Shown piece by piece: positions 16,141 through 23,811 of a stretch of DNA of 64,000 nucleotides (positions are counted from its first letter, which is position 1; every line of letters begins with the position of its first letter). The stretch covers positions 62,001-126,000 of the forward strand of contig SUXW01000008.1 of NCBI GenBank assembly GCA_015060765.1, given 5' to 3'. The position numbers and the translations under genes are program-made. The notes under the pieces were generated by a model. It searched no databases. It was not told the DNA's origin and worked only from the letters and a program-made list of their open reading frames with translations. The stretch comes from Bacteroides sp. (GTDB taxonomy: Bacteria; Bacteroidota; Bacteroidia; Bacteroidales; Bacteroidaceae).

Positions 16141-17031
16141 ATGATGACGAGAATTGGAATTCTTTGCTTCTTTATAGGTTGGATTATGTGTAGTAGCTGT
16201 ACCGACCAAGCGAATATGGGTTATGTACCTGTAAGTGGAGAAGGGAAGATTTATTATGAAGAGAAGGGAGAAGGTGAACCGTTGATTCTGCTTCACGGTC
16301 ACTCGCTCGATACCCGTATGTGGGATTTGCAATTCGATGAGTTTGCCCGACATTATCGTACCATCCGGATGGACTTCCGCGGTTATGGCCGTTCTTCGAA
16401 GCAAACGGAGACTTTCCAGTTCACTCATTTGGATGACTTGTTGGCGGTAATGGATTATCTCAAGATAGAGAAAGCACATATTGTAGGACTCTCCATGGGG
16501 GCATTTGTAGCAGGCGATATGGTGGCTATGGCGCCCCATCGGATGCTTTCGTGCGTAATGGCCAGTGGGGGTATCCGTTCGGTGCAAGGCCCTTCCGCGC
16601 CGATGGGAGCGGAAGAAAGTGCCCGACGCGACAAGGAAATAGCCGAACTGGAAGCCAAAGGCATTGATGTATATAAACGCGAATGGCTGGAAGCGTTGAT
16701 ATCCGATGGTGGTTCCCGTCGGGAAGAGATGCGGGAACCGTTGTGGCAGATGATTAATGATTGGGATGCCTGGCAACCCCTTCACAAGGAAGTGCGTATG
16801 TTCTGGGCTCGCGAGGCATGGAAACGGTTGGAAGAAACTTGTCCGTCTGTCCCTACCTTGATGCTACGCGGAGACGCCAAGGGCGAAGGGAAGCCTTATT
16901 CGCCTAAAGAATTGAAATACTTGCCGAACGGGACGGCCTTATTACTTCCCGATTGCGGACACATGATGAACATGGAACAACCTGAAACCTTCAACCGGGC
17001 GGTATTGAAATTTTTAGATGGAATAAAATAA
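16141..17031 (+). CDS. Alpha/beta-hydrolase lipoprotein
   Basis: A 296-residue exported hydrolase. The lipobox ends at Cys20 (IMCSSCTDQ), so it is probably anchored in the outer or inner membrane. The fold is shown by the oxyanion HGHS motif (52-55), the nucleophile elbow GLSMGA (Ser118) and the catalytic His274 (DCGHMMNME). The acid residue is probably in the LRGDAKGEG segment. The substrate is unknown; the best description is a carboxylesterase-like enzyme of the AB-hydrolase 1 family. A CE7-like esterase gene follows after 12 bp, so the two are likely co-transcribed and may act on the same esterified glycan. Confidence 0.83.
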   Translation: MMTRIGILCFFIGWIMCSSCTDQANMGYVPVSGEGKIYYEEKGEGEPLILLHGHSLDTRMWDLQFDEFARHYRTIRMDFRGYGRSSKQTETFQFTHLDDLLAVMDYLKIEKAHIVGLSMGAFVAGDMVAMAPHRMLSCVMASGGIRSVQGPSAPMGAEESARRDKEIAELEAKGIDVYKREWLEALISDGGSRREEMREPLWQMINDWDAWQPLHKEVRMFWAREAWKRLEETCPSVPTLMLRGDAKGEGKPYSPKELKYLPNGTALLLPDCGHMMNMEQPETFNRAVLKFLDGIK

Positions 17032-17043
17032 AAGTATATAAAT

Positions 17044-18351
17044 ATGAAAAGAATCAGTTTATTGTTGTGTTGGATAATGTTGCTTTGTATAGGTGCAAAG
17101 GCTGAGAACTATCCGTATAGAAGTGATGTATTGTGGGTAACCGTACCCAATCATGCCGACTGGTTATACAAAACCGGTGAAAAGGCTACCGTAGATATTC
17201 AATTATATCAATATGGTATCCCGCAAGATGGAGTGACTATCAGTTATGAATTGGGGGATGACTTGATGCCGGCCGACGCCAAAGGCGAAGTGGTGTTGAA
17301 GAAAGGAAAGGCCACCATTGCTATGGGAACCATGAAGAAACCGGGATTCCGCGATTGCCGGATGACCGTGAAATTGGGTAATCAGACCTATAAGCACCAT
17401 GTAAAGGTAGGCTTCTCGGTTGACAAGATTCAACCTTACACTAAAATGCCGGCCGATTTCCAGGATTTCTGGAAGAAGAACAAGGAAGAATTGGCTGCTT
17501 TCCCTCTGACCTATACCAAAGAAATGGTGAAGGAGTATTGCACGGACAAGATTGATTGCTACCTCATCAAATTGCCCGTAAACAAGCGCGGTCATGCCGT
17601 ATATGGTTATCTGACTTATCCCAAGAATGCAAAGAAAGGCAGTTGTCCTGTGGTGCTTTGCCCTCCGGGAGCCGGTATCAAGACCATCAAGGAACCCATG
17701 AAGCGCAAGTATTATGCTGAACAAGGATGTATCCGTCTGGAAATAGAAATCCACGGATTGAATCCTACCATGACCACCGAAGAGTTCAAGGATATCAGTA
17801 CGGCCTTTGGTCACGAAAGCAATTACTTGAACATAAACTTGGACAACAAGGATAATTACTACATGAAGCGTGTGTACCTGGCTTGTGTTCGTAGCATCGA
17901 TTTGTTGACTTCCCTGCCCGAGTGGGACGGTAAGAATGTCATAGTACAAGGAGGTAGTCAGGGTGGGGCCTTGGCTTTGGTTACTGCCGGCTTGGACGAA
18001 CGTGTAACCCAGTGTGTGGCCAATCATCCGGCATTAAGCGATATGGCAGGTTTCGAAGCCGGTCGTGCCGACGGGTATCCGCATTTCTCTCGTACGCCGG
18101 GCATGTGTACCCCCGAAAAGGTAAAGACTATGGCCTATTACGATGTAGTGAACTTTGCCCGCTTGGTGAAAGCCGAAACCTACATTACTTGGGGATACAA
18201 CGACGATGTATGTGCACCCACTACCAGCTATGCGGCTTACAACGTGCTTACTTGCCCCAAGGAAGCCCTCATCACGCCCATCAACGAACATTGGACTTCG
18301 GATGTAACCGAGCGTGGCCAATTGGAATGGATTTTGAAACATTTAAAGTAA
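17044..18351 (+). CDS. Secreted acetyl (xylan) esterase, CE7/AXE1-like
   Basis: A 435-residue protein with a cleavable signal peptide (LLCIGAKA, site near residue 20), an N-terminal beta-sandwich-like domain (25-125) and a C-terminal alpha/beta hydrolase. The CE7 nucleophile motif GGSQGG is present (Ser305), with Asp388 in GYNDDVCAP and His416 in NEHWT completing the triad. The usual RGQ oxyanion motif of cephalosporin C deacetylases appears to be replaced around EIHGLNP (235-241). Likely function: removal of acetyl groups from plant or host glycans in the periplasm. It is the second gene of a two-gene unit and is followed by a strong palindromic terminator. Confidence 0.85.
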   Translation: MKRISLLLCWIMLLCIGAKAENYPYRSDVLWVTVPNHADWLYKTGEKATVDIQLYQYGIPQDGVTISYELGDDLMPADAKGEVVLKKGKATIAMGTMKKPGFRDCRMTVKLGNQTYKHHVKVGFSVDKIQPYTKMPADFQDFWKKNKEELAAFPLTYTKEMVKEYCTDKIDCYLIKLPVNKRGHAVYGYLTYPKNAKKGSCPVVLCPPGAGIKTIKEPMKRKYYAEQGCIRLEIEIHGLNPTMTTEEFKDISTAFGHESNYLNINLDNKDNYYMKRVYLACVRSIDLLTSLPEWDGKNVIVQGGSQGGALALVTAGLDERVTQCVANHPALSDMAGFEAGRADGYPHFSRTPGMCTPEKVKTMAYYDVVNFARLVKAETYITWGYNDDVCAPTTSYAAYNVLTCPKEALITPINEHWTSDVTERGQLEWILKHLK

Positions 18352-18360
18352 AGAATTCAT

Positions 18361-18407
18361 AATGATAAAACGATGTTTTACACTCCATAAAACATCGTTT
18401 TATCATT
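18361..18407 (+). terminator. Perfect 20-bp inverted repeat, terminator
   Basis: Arms 18361-18380 and 18388-18407 are exact reverse complements around a 7-nt loop (CACTCCA). The 9-bp position after the esterase stop suggests a terminator. Being A/T-ended on both sides, it could act in both directions. Confidence 0.75.
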
Positions 18408-18511
18408 CATAACTCATCGTTTTACTAAAGCAAACCGAAATATTGAAGGACTCCTACTAAAAATGGTGAAGGTTATTTAGCAAATTTATTTATCAAATGA
18501 CAACTTTCGCG

Positions 18512-18519
18512 TATCTTTG
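18512..18519 (+). promoter_or_regulatory. Putative -7 box (TATCTTTG) for the epimerase gene; decides its start
   Basis: TATCTTTG fits TAnnTTTG and lies 19 bp before the ATG at 18539. Because it lies inside the longer open frame that begins at 18497, it excludes the upstream ATG. Confidence 0.6.
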
Positions 18520-18538
18520 TCGTTTCAAAAATAGATAT

Positions 18539-19564
18539 ATGTCTTTACAAAAGGAAAACAAGAATATACTCGTAACCGGAGCCAGTGGATTCATTGGCAG
18601 CTTCTTGGTAGAAGGAGCGTTGGAGCGAGGAATGCAGGTATGGGCCGGTGTACGCAAAAGCAGTAGCCGGAAGTATTTGCAGGATGACCGTATACAGTTT
18701 GCAGAGTTGGATTTTGCGAATAAGGACAAACTGAAAGAGCAGCTCAGTGTTCATAAGCAGGAACATAGTGGATGGGATGCCGTGATTCATTGTGCCGGAG
18801 TAACCAAATGCAAGAACCGGGAGGATTTTGATAAAGGAAATTATCAGGCAACCGTGAACCTGGTGGAGGTCTTAAAGGAACTCGATATGGTGCCACAACA
18901 TTTCATCTATATCAGTTCACTGAGTATATTCGGTCCTATTCACGAAGATACCTACCAACCTATCAGCGAGGCCGATGAGGCGCAGCCCAATACCGCTTAT
19001 GGAGTAAGCAAACTGAAATCGGAAAAGTATCTTCAGGCTTTGGAAGGGTTCCCGTATGTTATCTATCGCCCGACGGGAGTATATGGACCACGGGAGCGTG
19101 ATTATTTCCTTATGGCCAAGAGCATCAAGCAGCATATCGATTTTGCTCCGGGGTTCAAACGTCAGGATCTGACCTTTATCTATGTAAAGGATTTGGTGCA
19201 GGCGGTGTATCTCTCTATCGAAAAGAATATTACCCGTCGGGCCTATTTTGTAAGTGACGGACAAGTGTATTCGGCCCGTGCGTTTTCGGATTTGATTCAG
19301 AAAGAGTTAGGAAATCCGTGGGTTATCCACATCAAATGTCCGCTAATTGTTTTAAAAGTTGTATCTTTGCTGGCCGAAACCGTTGCCGGTTGGTTGGGAA
19401 AGGCCAGTACGCTGAACGGTGATAAGTATAATATCATGAAACAAAGAAACTGGCAATGCGACATCACTCCGTTGGTTAAGGAATTGGGATACCAACCCGA
19501 ATACTTGCTTGATAGAGGAGTGAAAGAAATCATTGCTTGGTACAAAAAAGAGAAATGGCTTTAG
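18539..19564 (+). CDS. NAD-dependent epimerase/dehydratase (extended SDR)
   Basis: A 341-residue extended short-chain dehydrogenase. The Rossmann motif is TGASGFIG (13-20) and the catalytic Tyr154/Lys158 lie in AYGVSK, with Ser127 in YISSLS. The next gene encodes a membrane PAP2 protein with a 10-bp overlap, so a shared lipid or sugar-lipid pathway is plausible. The substrate cannot be read from sequence; family members act on UDP-sugars or on sterol-like and lipid substrates. An earlier in-frame ATG at 18497 is rejected because the promoter box lies between the two. Confidence 0.85.
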   Translation: MSLQKENKNILVTGASGFIGSFLVEGALERGMQVWAGVRKSSSRKYLQDDRIQFAELDFANKDKLKEQLSVHKQEHSGWDAVIHCAGVTKCKNREDFDKGNYQATVNLVEVLKELDMVPQHFIYISSLSIFGPIHEDTYQPISEADEAQPNTAYGVSKLKSEKYLQALEGFPYVIYRPTGVYGPRERDYFLMAKSIKQHIDFAPGFKRQDLTFIYVKDLVQAVYLSIEKNITRRAYFVSDGQVYSARAFSDLIQKELGNPWVIHIKCPLIVLKVVSLLAETVAGWLGKASTLNGDKYNIMKQRNWQCDITPLVKELGYQPEYLLDRGVKEIIAWYKKEKWL

Positions 19565-20532
19565 ATTGGTTCAAACGAGTAGAAGACTCGAAAGGATTGT
19601 TTGCGGTAGAAAGCATCAGTTTGATATACAATGCAATTACCACCTTGTTGATTGTGTGTCTGTATTCGCAGATGGACCACCCCGGCAGAATGTTGCTGGA
19701 GCGGGTGGGCATTGTTGTCATAACCTTTGCACTGATAGGGGTATATCGTAAATATCCTTGTCGGTTGTCGGCTTTCGTACGTATGGTGGTACAGATGTCT
19801 TTCTTGGCTTATTGGTATCCCGATACGTTTGAGTTCAACCGCCTTTTCCCTAACCTTGACCATCTGTTTGCTTCGGTGGAACAATGGATGTTTACTTGCC
19901 AACCTTCGGTGGAATTTATGAAGATTTGTCCGGGCATGTGGTTCAGCGAGCCGTTCAATTTAGGTTATTTTGCCTATTATCCCATGATAGCCATTGTAGC
20001 CATTTATTATTTTATATTCCGCTTTGAATGGTTTGAAAAGGTATCGTTTGTATTGGTCACTTCGTTCTTTATCTATTATTTGATCTATATTTTTGTACCG
20101 GTTGCCGGTCCTCAGTTCTATTTCCCAGCCATTGGTATGGACAATGTTGCGGTAGGGAATTTCCTTTCCATCGGCGATTACTTTAACCATAATGCCATCC
20201 TTCTTCCCGGTCCCGATGCGCACCAAGGTTTCTTTTATAGTTTGGTAGAAGCTTCGCAGGAAGTGGGTGAGCGACCTACCGCCGCTTTCCCCAGTTCGCA
20301 TGTGGGAATCTCTACCATCTGTATGATTATGGCTTGGCGTGTAAACCGCAAATTGAGCTATTTGATGGCTCCGTTCTATGTGCTTTTGTGTTGTGCCACA
20401 GTCTACATCCAAGCCCATTACTTGATTGATGTTTTTGCCGGTTGGATTTCGGCTATTGGCATTTATCTGGTCTCTACATGGATGTATAAGCGTTGGTTTG
20501 CATCCAGTGTATTCCGTACGGTGTTGGGATAA
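19555..20532 (+). CDS. PAP2-superfamily integral membrane protein with sphingolipid-synthase-like motif
   Basis: A 325-residue protein with about six transmembrane helices. The PAP2 core is present as FPSSH (245-249), a variant of PSGH, and HYLIDVFAG (288-296). The latter fits the second-histidine motif H-[YFWH]-x2-D-[VLI]-x2-[GA] described for inositol-phosphorylceramide and related sphingolipid synthases. The SR residues typical of soluble-substrate PAP2 phosphatases are not seen. Likely role: transfer or removal of a phospho-head group on a membrane lipid; since Bacteroidales make sphingolipids, a ceramide head-group enzyme is a reasonable inference. The ATG at 19555 is preferred to the TTG at 19537. 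It overlaps the epimerase by 10 bp. Confidence 0.72.
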   Translation: MALDWFKRVEDSKGLFAVESISLIYNAITTLLIVCLYSQMDHPGRMLLERVGIVVITFALIGVYRKYPCRLSAFVRMVVQMSFLAYWYPDTFEFNRLFPNLDHLFASVEQWMFTCQPSVEFMKICPGMWFSEPFNLGYFAYYPMIAIVAIYYFIFRFEWFEKVSFVLVTSFFIYYLIYIFVPVAGPQFYFPAIGMDNVAVGNFLSIGDYFNHNAILLPGPDAHQGFFYSLVEASQEVGERPTAAFPSSHVGISTICMIMAWRVNRKLSYLMAPFYVLLCCATVYIQAHYLIDVFAGWISAIGIYLVSTWMYKRWFASSVFRTVLG

Positions 20533-20617
20533 AATTGAAAAAATGAGGTGTCTTTGCAACGTTTTCCTTGTTGCCTGCGTCTAATGATATAGAAAAATCT
20601 CAAAAAACTATATTGTT

Positions 20618-21472
20618 ATGAATACGTTGTTATTGGCGGTGGTGATGACCGCATCTACATTGACTTCTTGTGTGGTTATGCAGGAAGGTGTTGTTCCCAG
20701 TGATAATTATGAAACCAAGCAGGTGGAAGTAGGTAGTTTTGATGGTATCTCGGCTTTTGCTTCCATTGATGTAACTTACACCCAGAAGCAGGGTACCCCT
20801 CACGTTGAGATTTATGCTCCCGACAATTTGATGGAATACGTGAAAGTGAATGTAAAGAATGGAATATTGCAGGTAGGTTTCCAGTCGGAAGAAGGTAAGG
20901 GCATCAACATCAAGGGTAATCACAAAACGGAGGTACGTGTAACGGCTCCGGCGGTCCATGCGTTTCGTGCATCCAGTAGTGGTGACATCATAATGAAGAA
21001 CGGATTGAGGACTACAGGAAAGGTGATCGTACAGTCGGCCAGTAGTGGAGACATTGAAGGAGGGGATGTGGCGTGCGATGGTTTGTTGATCCAAGCCTCG
21101 AGTAGTGGTGATATCTCTTTGGGAAAAATAGAATGTCACGCTCTGGAAACCGATGCCAGCAGTTCCGGTGATGTAGAAATAGAGCACCTCGTTGCAAGCG
21201 AAATGTTGGCAAGAGCCAGTTCGGCTGGTGATATAACAATAAATGGCGGCTCTTGCGTAGATGTCCGTCTTGAGGCAGCCAGCAGTGGGGATGTTGAGGC
21301 TAAGGAATTGAAAGCCGACCATGTGACTGCCCTTGCTAGCAGTGCTGGTGACATATCCTGCTATCCGGTGGAATCATTGAAGGCTAAAGTTTCCAGTGGA
21401 GGTAATGTAGGCTATCGGGGTAATCCGAAGTCCATTGATTCTTCCAAGAAAGGAGTGCATAAACTGAATTAG
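20618..21472 (+). CDS. DUF2807 (head GIN domain) lipoprotein with SSGD repeats
   Basis: A 284-residue exported protein with a lipobox at Cys18 (STLTSCVV). It carries the DUF2807 start (VEVGSFDGISAFASIDVTYT). A ladder of ASSSGDI-type motifs then recurs every 18-20 residues (SSGDIIM, SSGDIEG, SSGDISL, SSGDVEI, SAGDITI, SSGDVEA, SAGDISC, SGGNVGY), which builds a right-handed beta-helix. Family members occur widely in Bacteroidetes, and the adhesin-like annotation is not experimentally secure. It stands alone on the plus strand and converges with dus, with 3 bp between the stop codons. A TGTCTTTG sequence about 70 bp upstream is a near match to a -7 box. Confidence 0.85.
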   Translation: MNTLLLAVVMTASTLTSCVVMQEGVVPSDNYETKQVEVGSFDGISAFASIDVTYTQKQGTPHVEIYAPDNLMEYVKVNVKNGILQVGFQSEEGKGINIKGNHKTEVRVTAPAVHAFRASSSGDIIMKNGLRTTGKVIVQSASSGDIEGGDVACDGLLIQASSSGDISLGKIECHALETDASSSGDVEIEHLVASEMLARASSAGDITINGGSCVDVRLEAASSGDVEAKELKADHVTALASSAGDISCYPVESLKAKVSSGGNVGYRGNPKSIDSSKKGVHKLN

Positions 21473-21475
21473 ACT

Positions 21476-22459
21476 TTATATAGCGTAGTGCCCTTTGATG
21501 TAGTCCAGGATGCTGAAGAGTTCCTTTACCGTCTCGGCTCTCAACATGGCAATGCGCGTCTCCTTGAAATTGGGGATTCCCTTGAACAGTGGGGATGCGG
21601 CCAAATGGCGGCGTACATGAAGTATCCCGCGACGTTCGTCCAATAGTTCTACACTGTCCAACACTTCCTGGCGAAGGACATTCATCTTCCAGTCGAATGA
21701 CAAAGGTGGAAGTTCTTCGCCGGTTTGTAGGTAATGCTTCACTTCCTTGAATATCCATGGGCGACCGAAACTGGCACGTCCTATCATGATTCCATCCACA
21801 CCGTATTGGTCGAAACATTCTTTGGCGCGTTGAGGGGAGGTAACATCTCCATTACCGATAATGGGGATGTGGATACGGGGATTTTTCTTGATGTCGCCAA
21901 TCAGTGTCCAGTCGGCTACTCCTGTATACATCTGTGCACGAGTCCTTCCGTGAACAGTCAATGCTTCAATACCACAATCCTGCAATTGTTCCGCCAAGTC
22001 GACAATAATCCGATGGTCGTGGTCCCATCCCAAACGGGTCTTTACGGTAACGGGAATCTTTACAGCATCAACCACCGCTTTGGTGATTTCAAGCATTAGC
22101 GGTATATTCTGTAGCATACCGGCACCGGCACCTTTACCGGCAACTCGCTTTACCGGGCAACCGAAATTGATGTCCAATATATCGGGTTTGGCTTCTTCTA
22201 CAATCTTGGCTGCTTCTACCATGGTAGGCACATCTTTGCCGTAGATTTGGATAGCCACGGGACGTTCCTGCTCGTCGATGTTCAGCTTGGCCATGGTCTT
22301 GTTGACCGAACGGATCAAGGCATCGGCCGATACAAATTCGGTATATACCATATCTGCACCGAAACGTTTGCACATCAGTCGGAAGGCCGGGTCGGTCACA
22401 TCCTCCATAGGTGCCAATACGATAGGCTGATTGCCTAAATCTATATTTCTGATTTTCAT
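21476..22459 (-). CDS. dus: tRNA-dihydrouridine synthase
   Basis: A 327-residue FMN enzyme that reduces uridine to dihydrouridine in the tRNA D-loop. It shows the N-terminal PIVLAPMEDVTDPAFR, the catalytic Cys101 in INFGCPVKRVAGKGAGA, the LTVHGRTRAQMYTG motif and the FMN-phosphate-binding IGNGDVTS and GVDGIMIGRASFGRPW. The DusB-like subgroup fits best. The start is placed at ATG 22459 (MKIRNIDLG); a longer frame to 22543 would run through the divergent promoter region. Its -7 box is probably at 22480-22487. Confidence 0.94.
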   Translation of the reverse strand: MKIRNIDLGNQPIVLAPMEDVTDPAFRLMCKRFGADMVYTEFVSADALIRSVNKTMAKLNIDEQERPVAIQIYGKDVPTMVEAAKIVEEAKPDILDINFGCPVKRVAGKGAGAGMLQNIPLMLEITKAVVDAVKIPVTVKTRLGWDHDHRIIVDLAEQLQDCGIEALTVHGRTRAQMYTGVADWTLIGDIKKNPRIHIPIIGNGDVTSPQRAKECFDQYGVDGIMIGRASFGRPWIFKEVKHYLQTGEELPPLSFDWKMNVLRQEVLDSVELLDERRGILHVRRHLAASPLFKGIPNFKETRIAMLRAETVKELFSILDYIKGHYAI

Positions 22460-22479
22460 ATTTGTCTGTATTTTCACTG

Positions 22480-22508
22480 CAAAAATACGGAAAAAAGTTC
22501 TACCTTTG
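22480..22508. promoter_or_regulatory. Divergent promoter pair for dus (minus) and the U32 gene (plus)
   Basis: TATTTTTG on the minus strand (22480-22487) and TACCTTTG on the plus strand (22501-22508) are back-to-back -7 boxes. They set the starts at 22459 and 22533 and rule out the longer overlapping frames. Confidence 0.6.
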
Positions 22509-22532
22509 CATATTACTACAAACAAAACCTTT

Positions 22533-23789
22533 ATGTACAGCATAAAAGACTTCGAAATAATGGCTCCTGTAGGCTCGCGTGAGTCGTTGGCAGCTGCTAT
22601 TCAGGCAGGGGCGGATTCCATCTATTTTGGTATAGAAAGTTTGAACATGCGTGCCCGTTCGGCAAGTACTTTTACCATCAATGATTTGCGTGAAATAGCA
22701 CAGATATGCGATGAACATGGAATCAAAAGCTATCTCACCATCAACACTATTATATACGATGAAGACATTGCTTTGATGCGTACCATTGTGGATGCCGCCA
22801 AAGAAGCGGGTATCAGTGCGGTCATTGCGGCGGATGTGGCGGTGATGTCGTATTGTAACGAAGTGGGTCAGGAAGTACATCTTTCTACTCAATTGAATAT
22901 CAGCAATGCCGAAACCTTGAAGTTCTATGCCCGTTTTGCCGATGTAGTGGTATTGGCCCGCGAATTGAAGCTTACTCAAGTGCGTGAAATATACGATGTG
23001 ATTCAGAAGGAACAGATTCGGGGACCGAAGGGTGAGCTTATCCGCATTGAAATGTTCTGTCACGGTGCACTCTGTATGGCGGTATCGGGCAAGTGTTATC
23101 TCAGTTTGCACGAGATGAATGCTTCGGCCAACCGAGGTGCTTGTATGCAGATTTGTCGAAGAGCCTATGAAGTGCGCGACAAGGATAGTGAAATAGAACT
23201 TGAAGTGGATAATAAATACATCATGTCGCCCAAGGATTTGAAGACCATTCATTTCATGGACGAGATGATGGAAGCCGGTGTGCGGGTATTCAAGATAGAA
23301 GGTCGTGCCCGTGGTCCTGAATATGTTCGTACGGTGGTGGAATGTTACAAAGAAGCCATCCGTTCTTACTTGGAAGGTACCTTTACCGATGAGAAGAAGG
23401 AAGCTTGGGACATCCGTCTGAAGACCGTCTTTAATCGAGGATTCTGGAACGGTTATTATTTGGGCCAACGTTTGGGCGAATGGAGCCGTAACTATGGTTC
23501 GGAAGCAACGGAACGCAAGGTGTATGTTGGTAAGGGTGTCCGTTATTTCTCCAACATTGGTGTAGCGGAGTTCTTGGTAGAAGCAGCCGAAATGAAGGTG
23601 GGCGACAAATTGTTGATTACCGGCCCTACTACCGGTGCCCTTTTCCTGACATTGGAAGAAGCGCGTGTCGACCTTAAGCCTGTGGATGTCGTAAAGAAAG
23701 GTCAGCGGGTATCGTTCAAGGTATCCGAAAAGATTCGTCCCAGTGACAAACTTTATAAACTTGTCTCTCCCGAAGAATTGAAGAAATAG
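22533..23789 (+). CDS. Peptidase U32-family protein (tRNA hydroxylation protein TrhP-like)
   Basis: A 418-residue protein. The U32 signature is fully present: [19 protein letters not shown] with its conserved cysteines, followed by [15 protein letters not shown], i.e. the four-Cys iron-sulphur-type cluster set. The N-terminus [19 protein letters not shown] and length match YegQ/TrhP, which promotes prephenate-dependent formation of 5-hydroxyuridine at tRNA position 34. The older 'collagenase-like protease' label is probably wrong for this subgroup. The start at 22533 follows the -7 box by 24 bp; the open frame extends 34 codons further upstream but that would cross the promoters. It ends 22 bp before the histidine kinase. 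Confidence 0.85.
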   Translation: MYSIKDFEIMAPVGSRESLAAAIQAGADSIYFGIESLNMRARSASTFTINDLREIAQICDEHGIKSYLTINTIIYDEDIALMRTIVDAAKEAGISAVIAADVAVMSYCNEVGQEVHLSTQLNISNAETLKFYARFADVVVLARELKLTQVREIYDVIQKEQIRGPKGELIRIEMFCHGALCMAVSGKCYLSLHEMNASANRGACMQICRRAYEVRDKDSEIELEVDNKYIMSPKDLKTIHFMDEMMEAGVRVFKIEGRARGPEYVRTVVECYKEAIRSYLEGTFTDEKKEAWDIRLKTVFNRGFWNGYYLGQRLGEWSRNYGSEATERKVYVGKGVRYFSNIGVAEFLVEAAEMKVGDKLLITGPTTGALFLTLEEARVDLKPVDVVKKGQRVSFKVSEKIRPSDKLYKLVSPEELKK

Positions 23790-23811
23790 TAAAACTAAAA
23801 ATAAGAATAGG

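Noticed and set aside
18497-18538. Upstream ATG for the epimerase (14 extra residues)
   Set aside because: The -7 promoter element TATCTTTG at 18512-18519 lies inside this extension.
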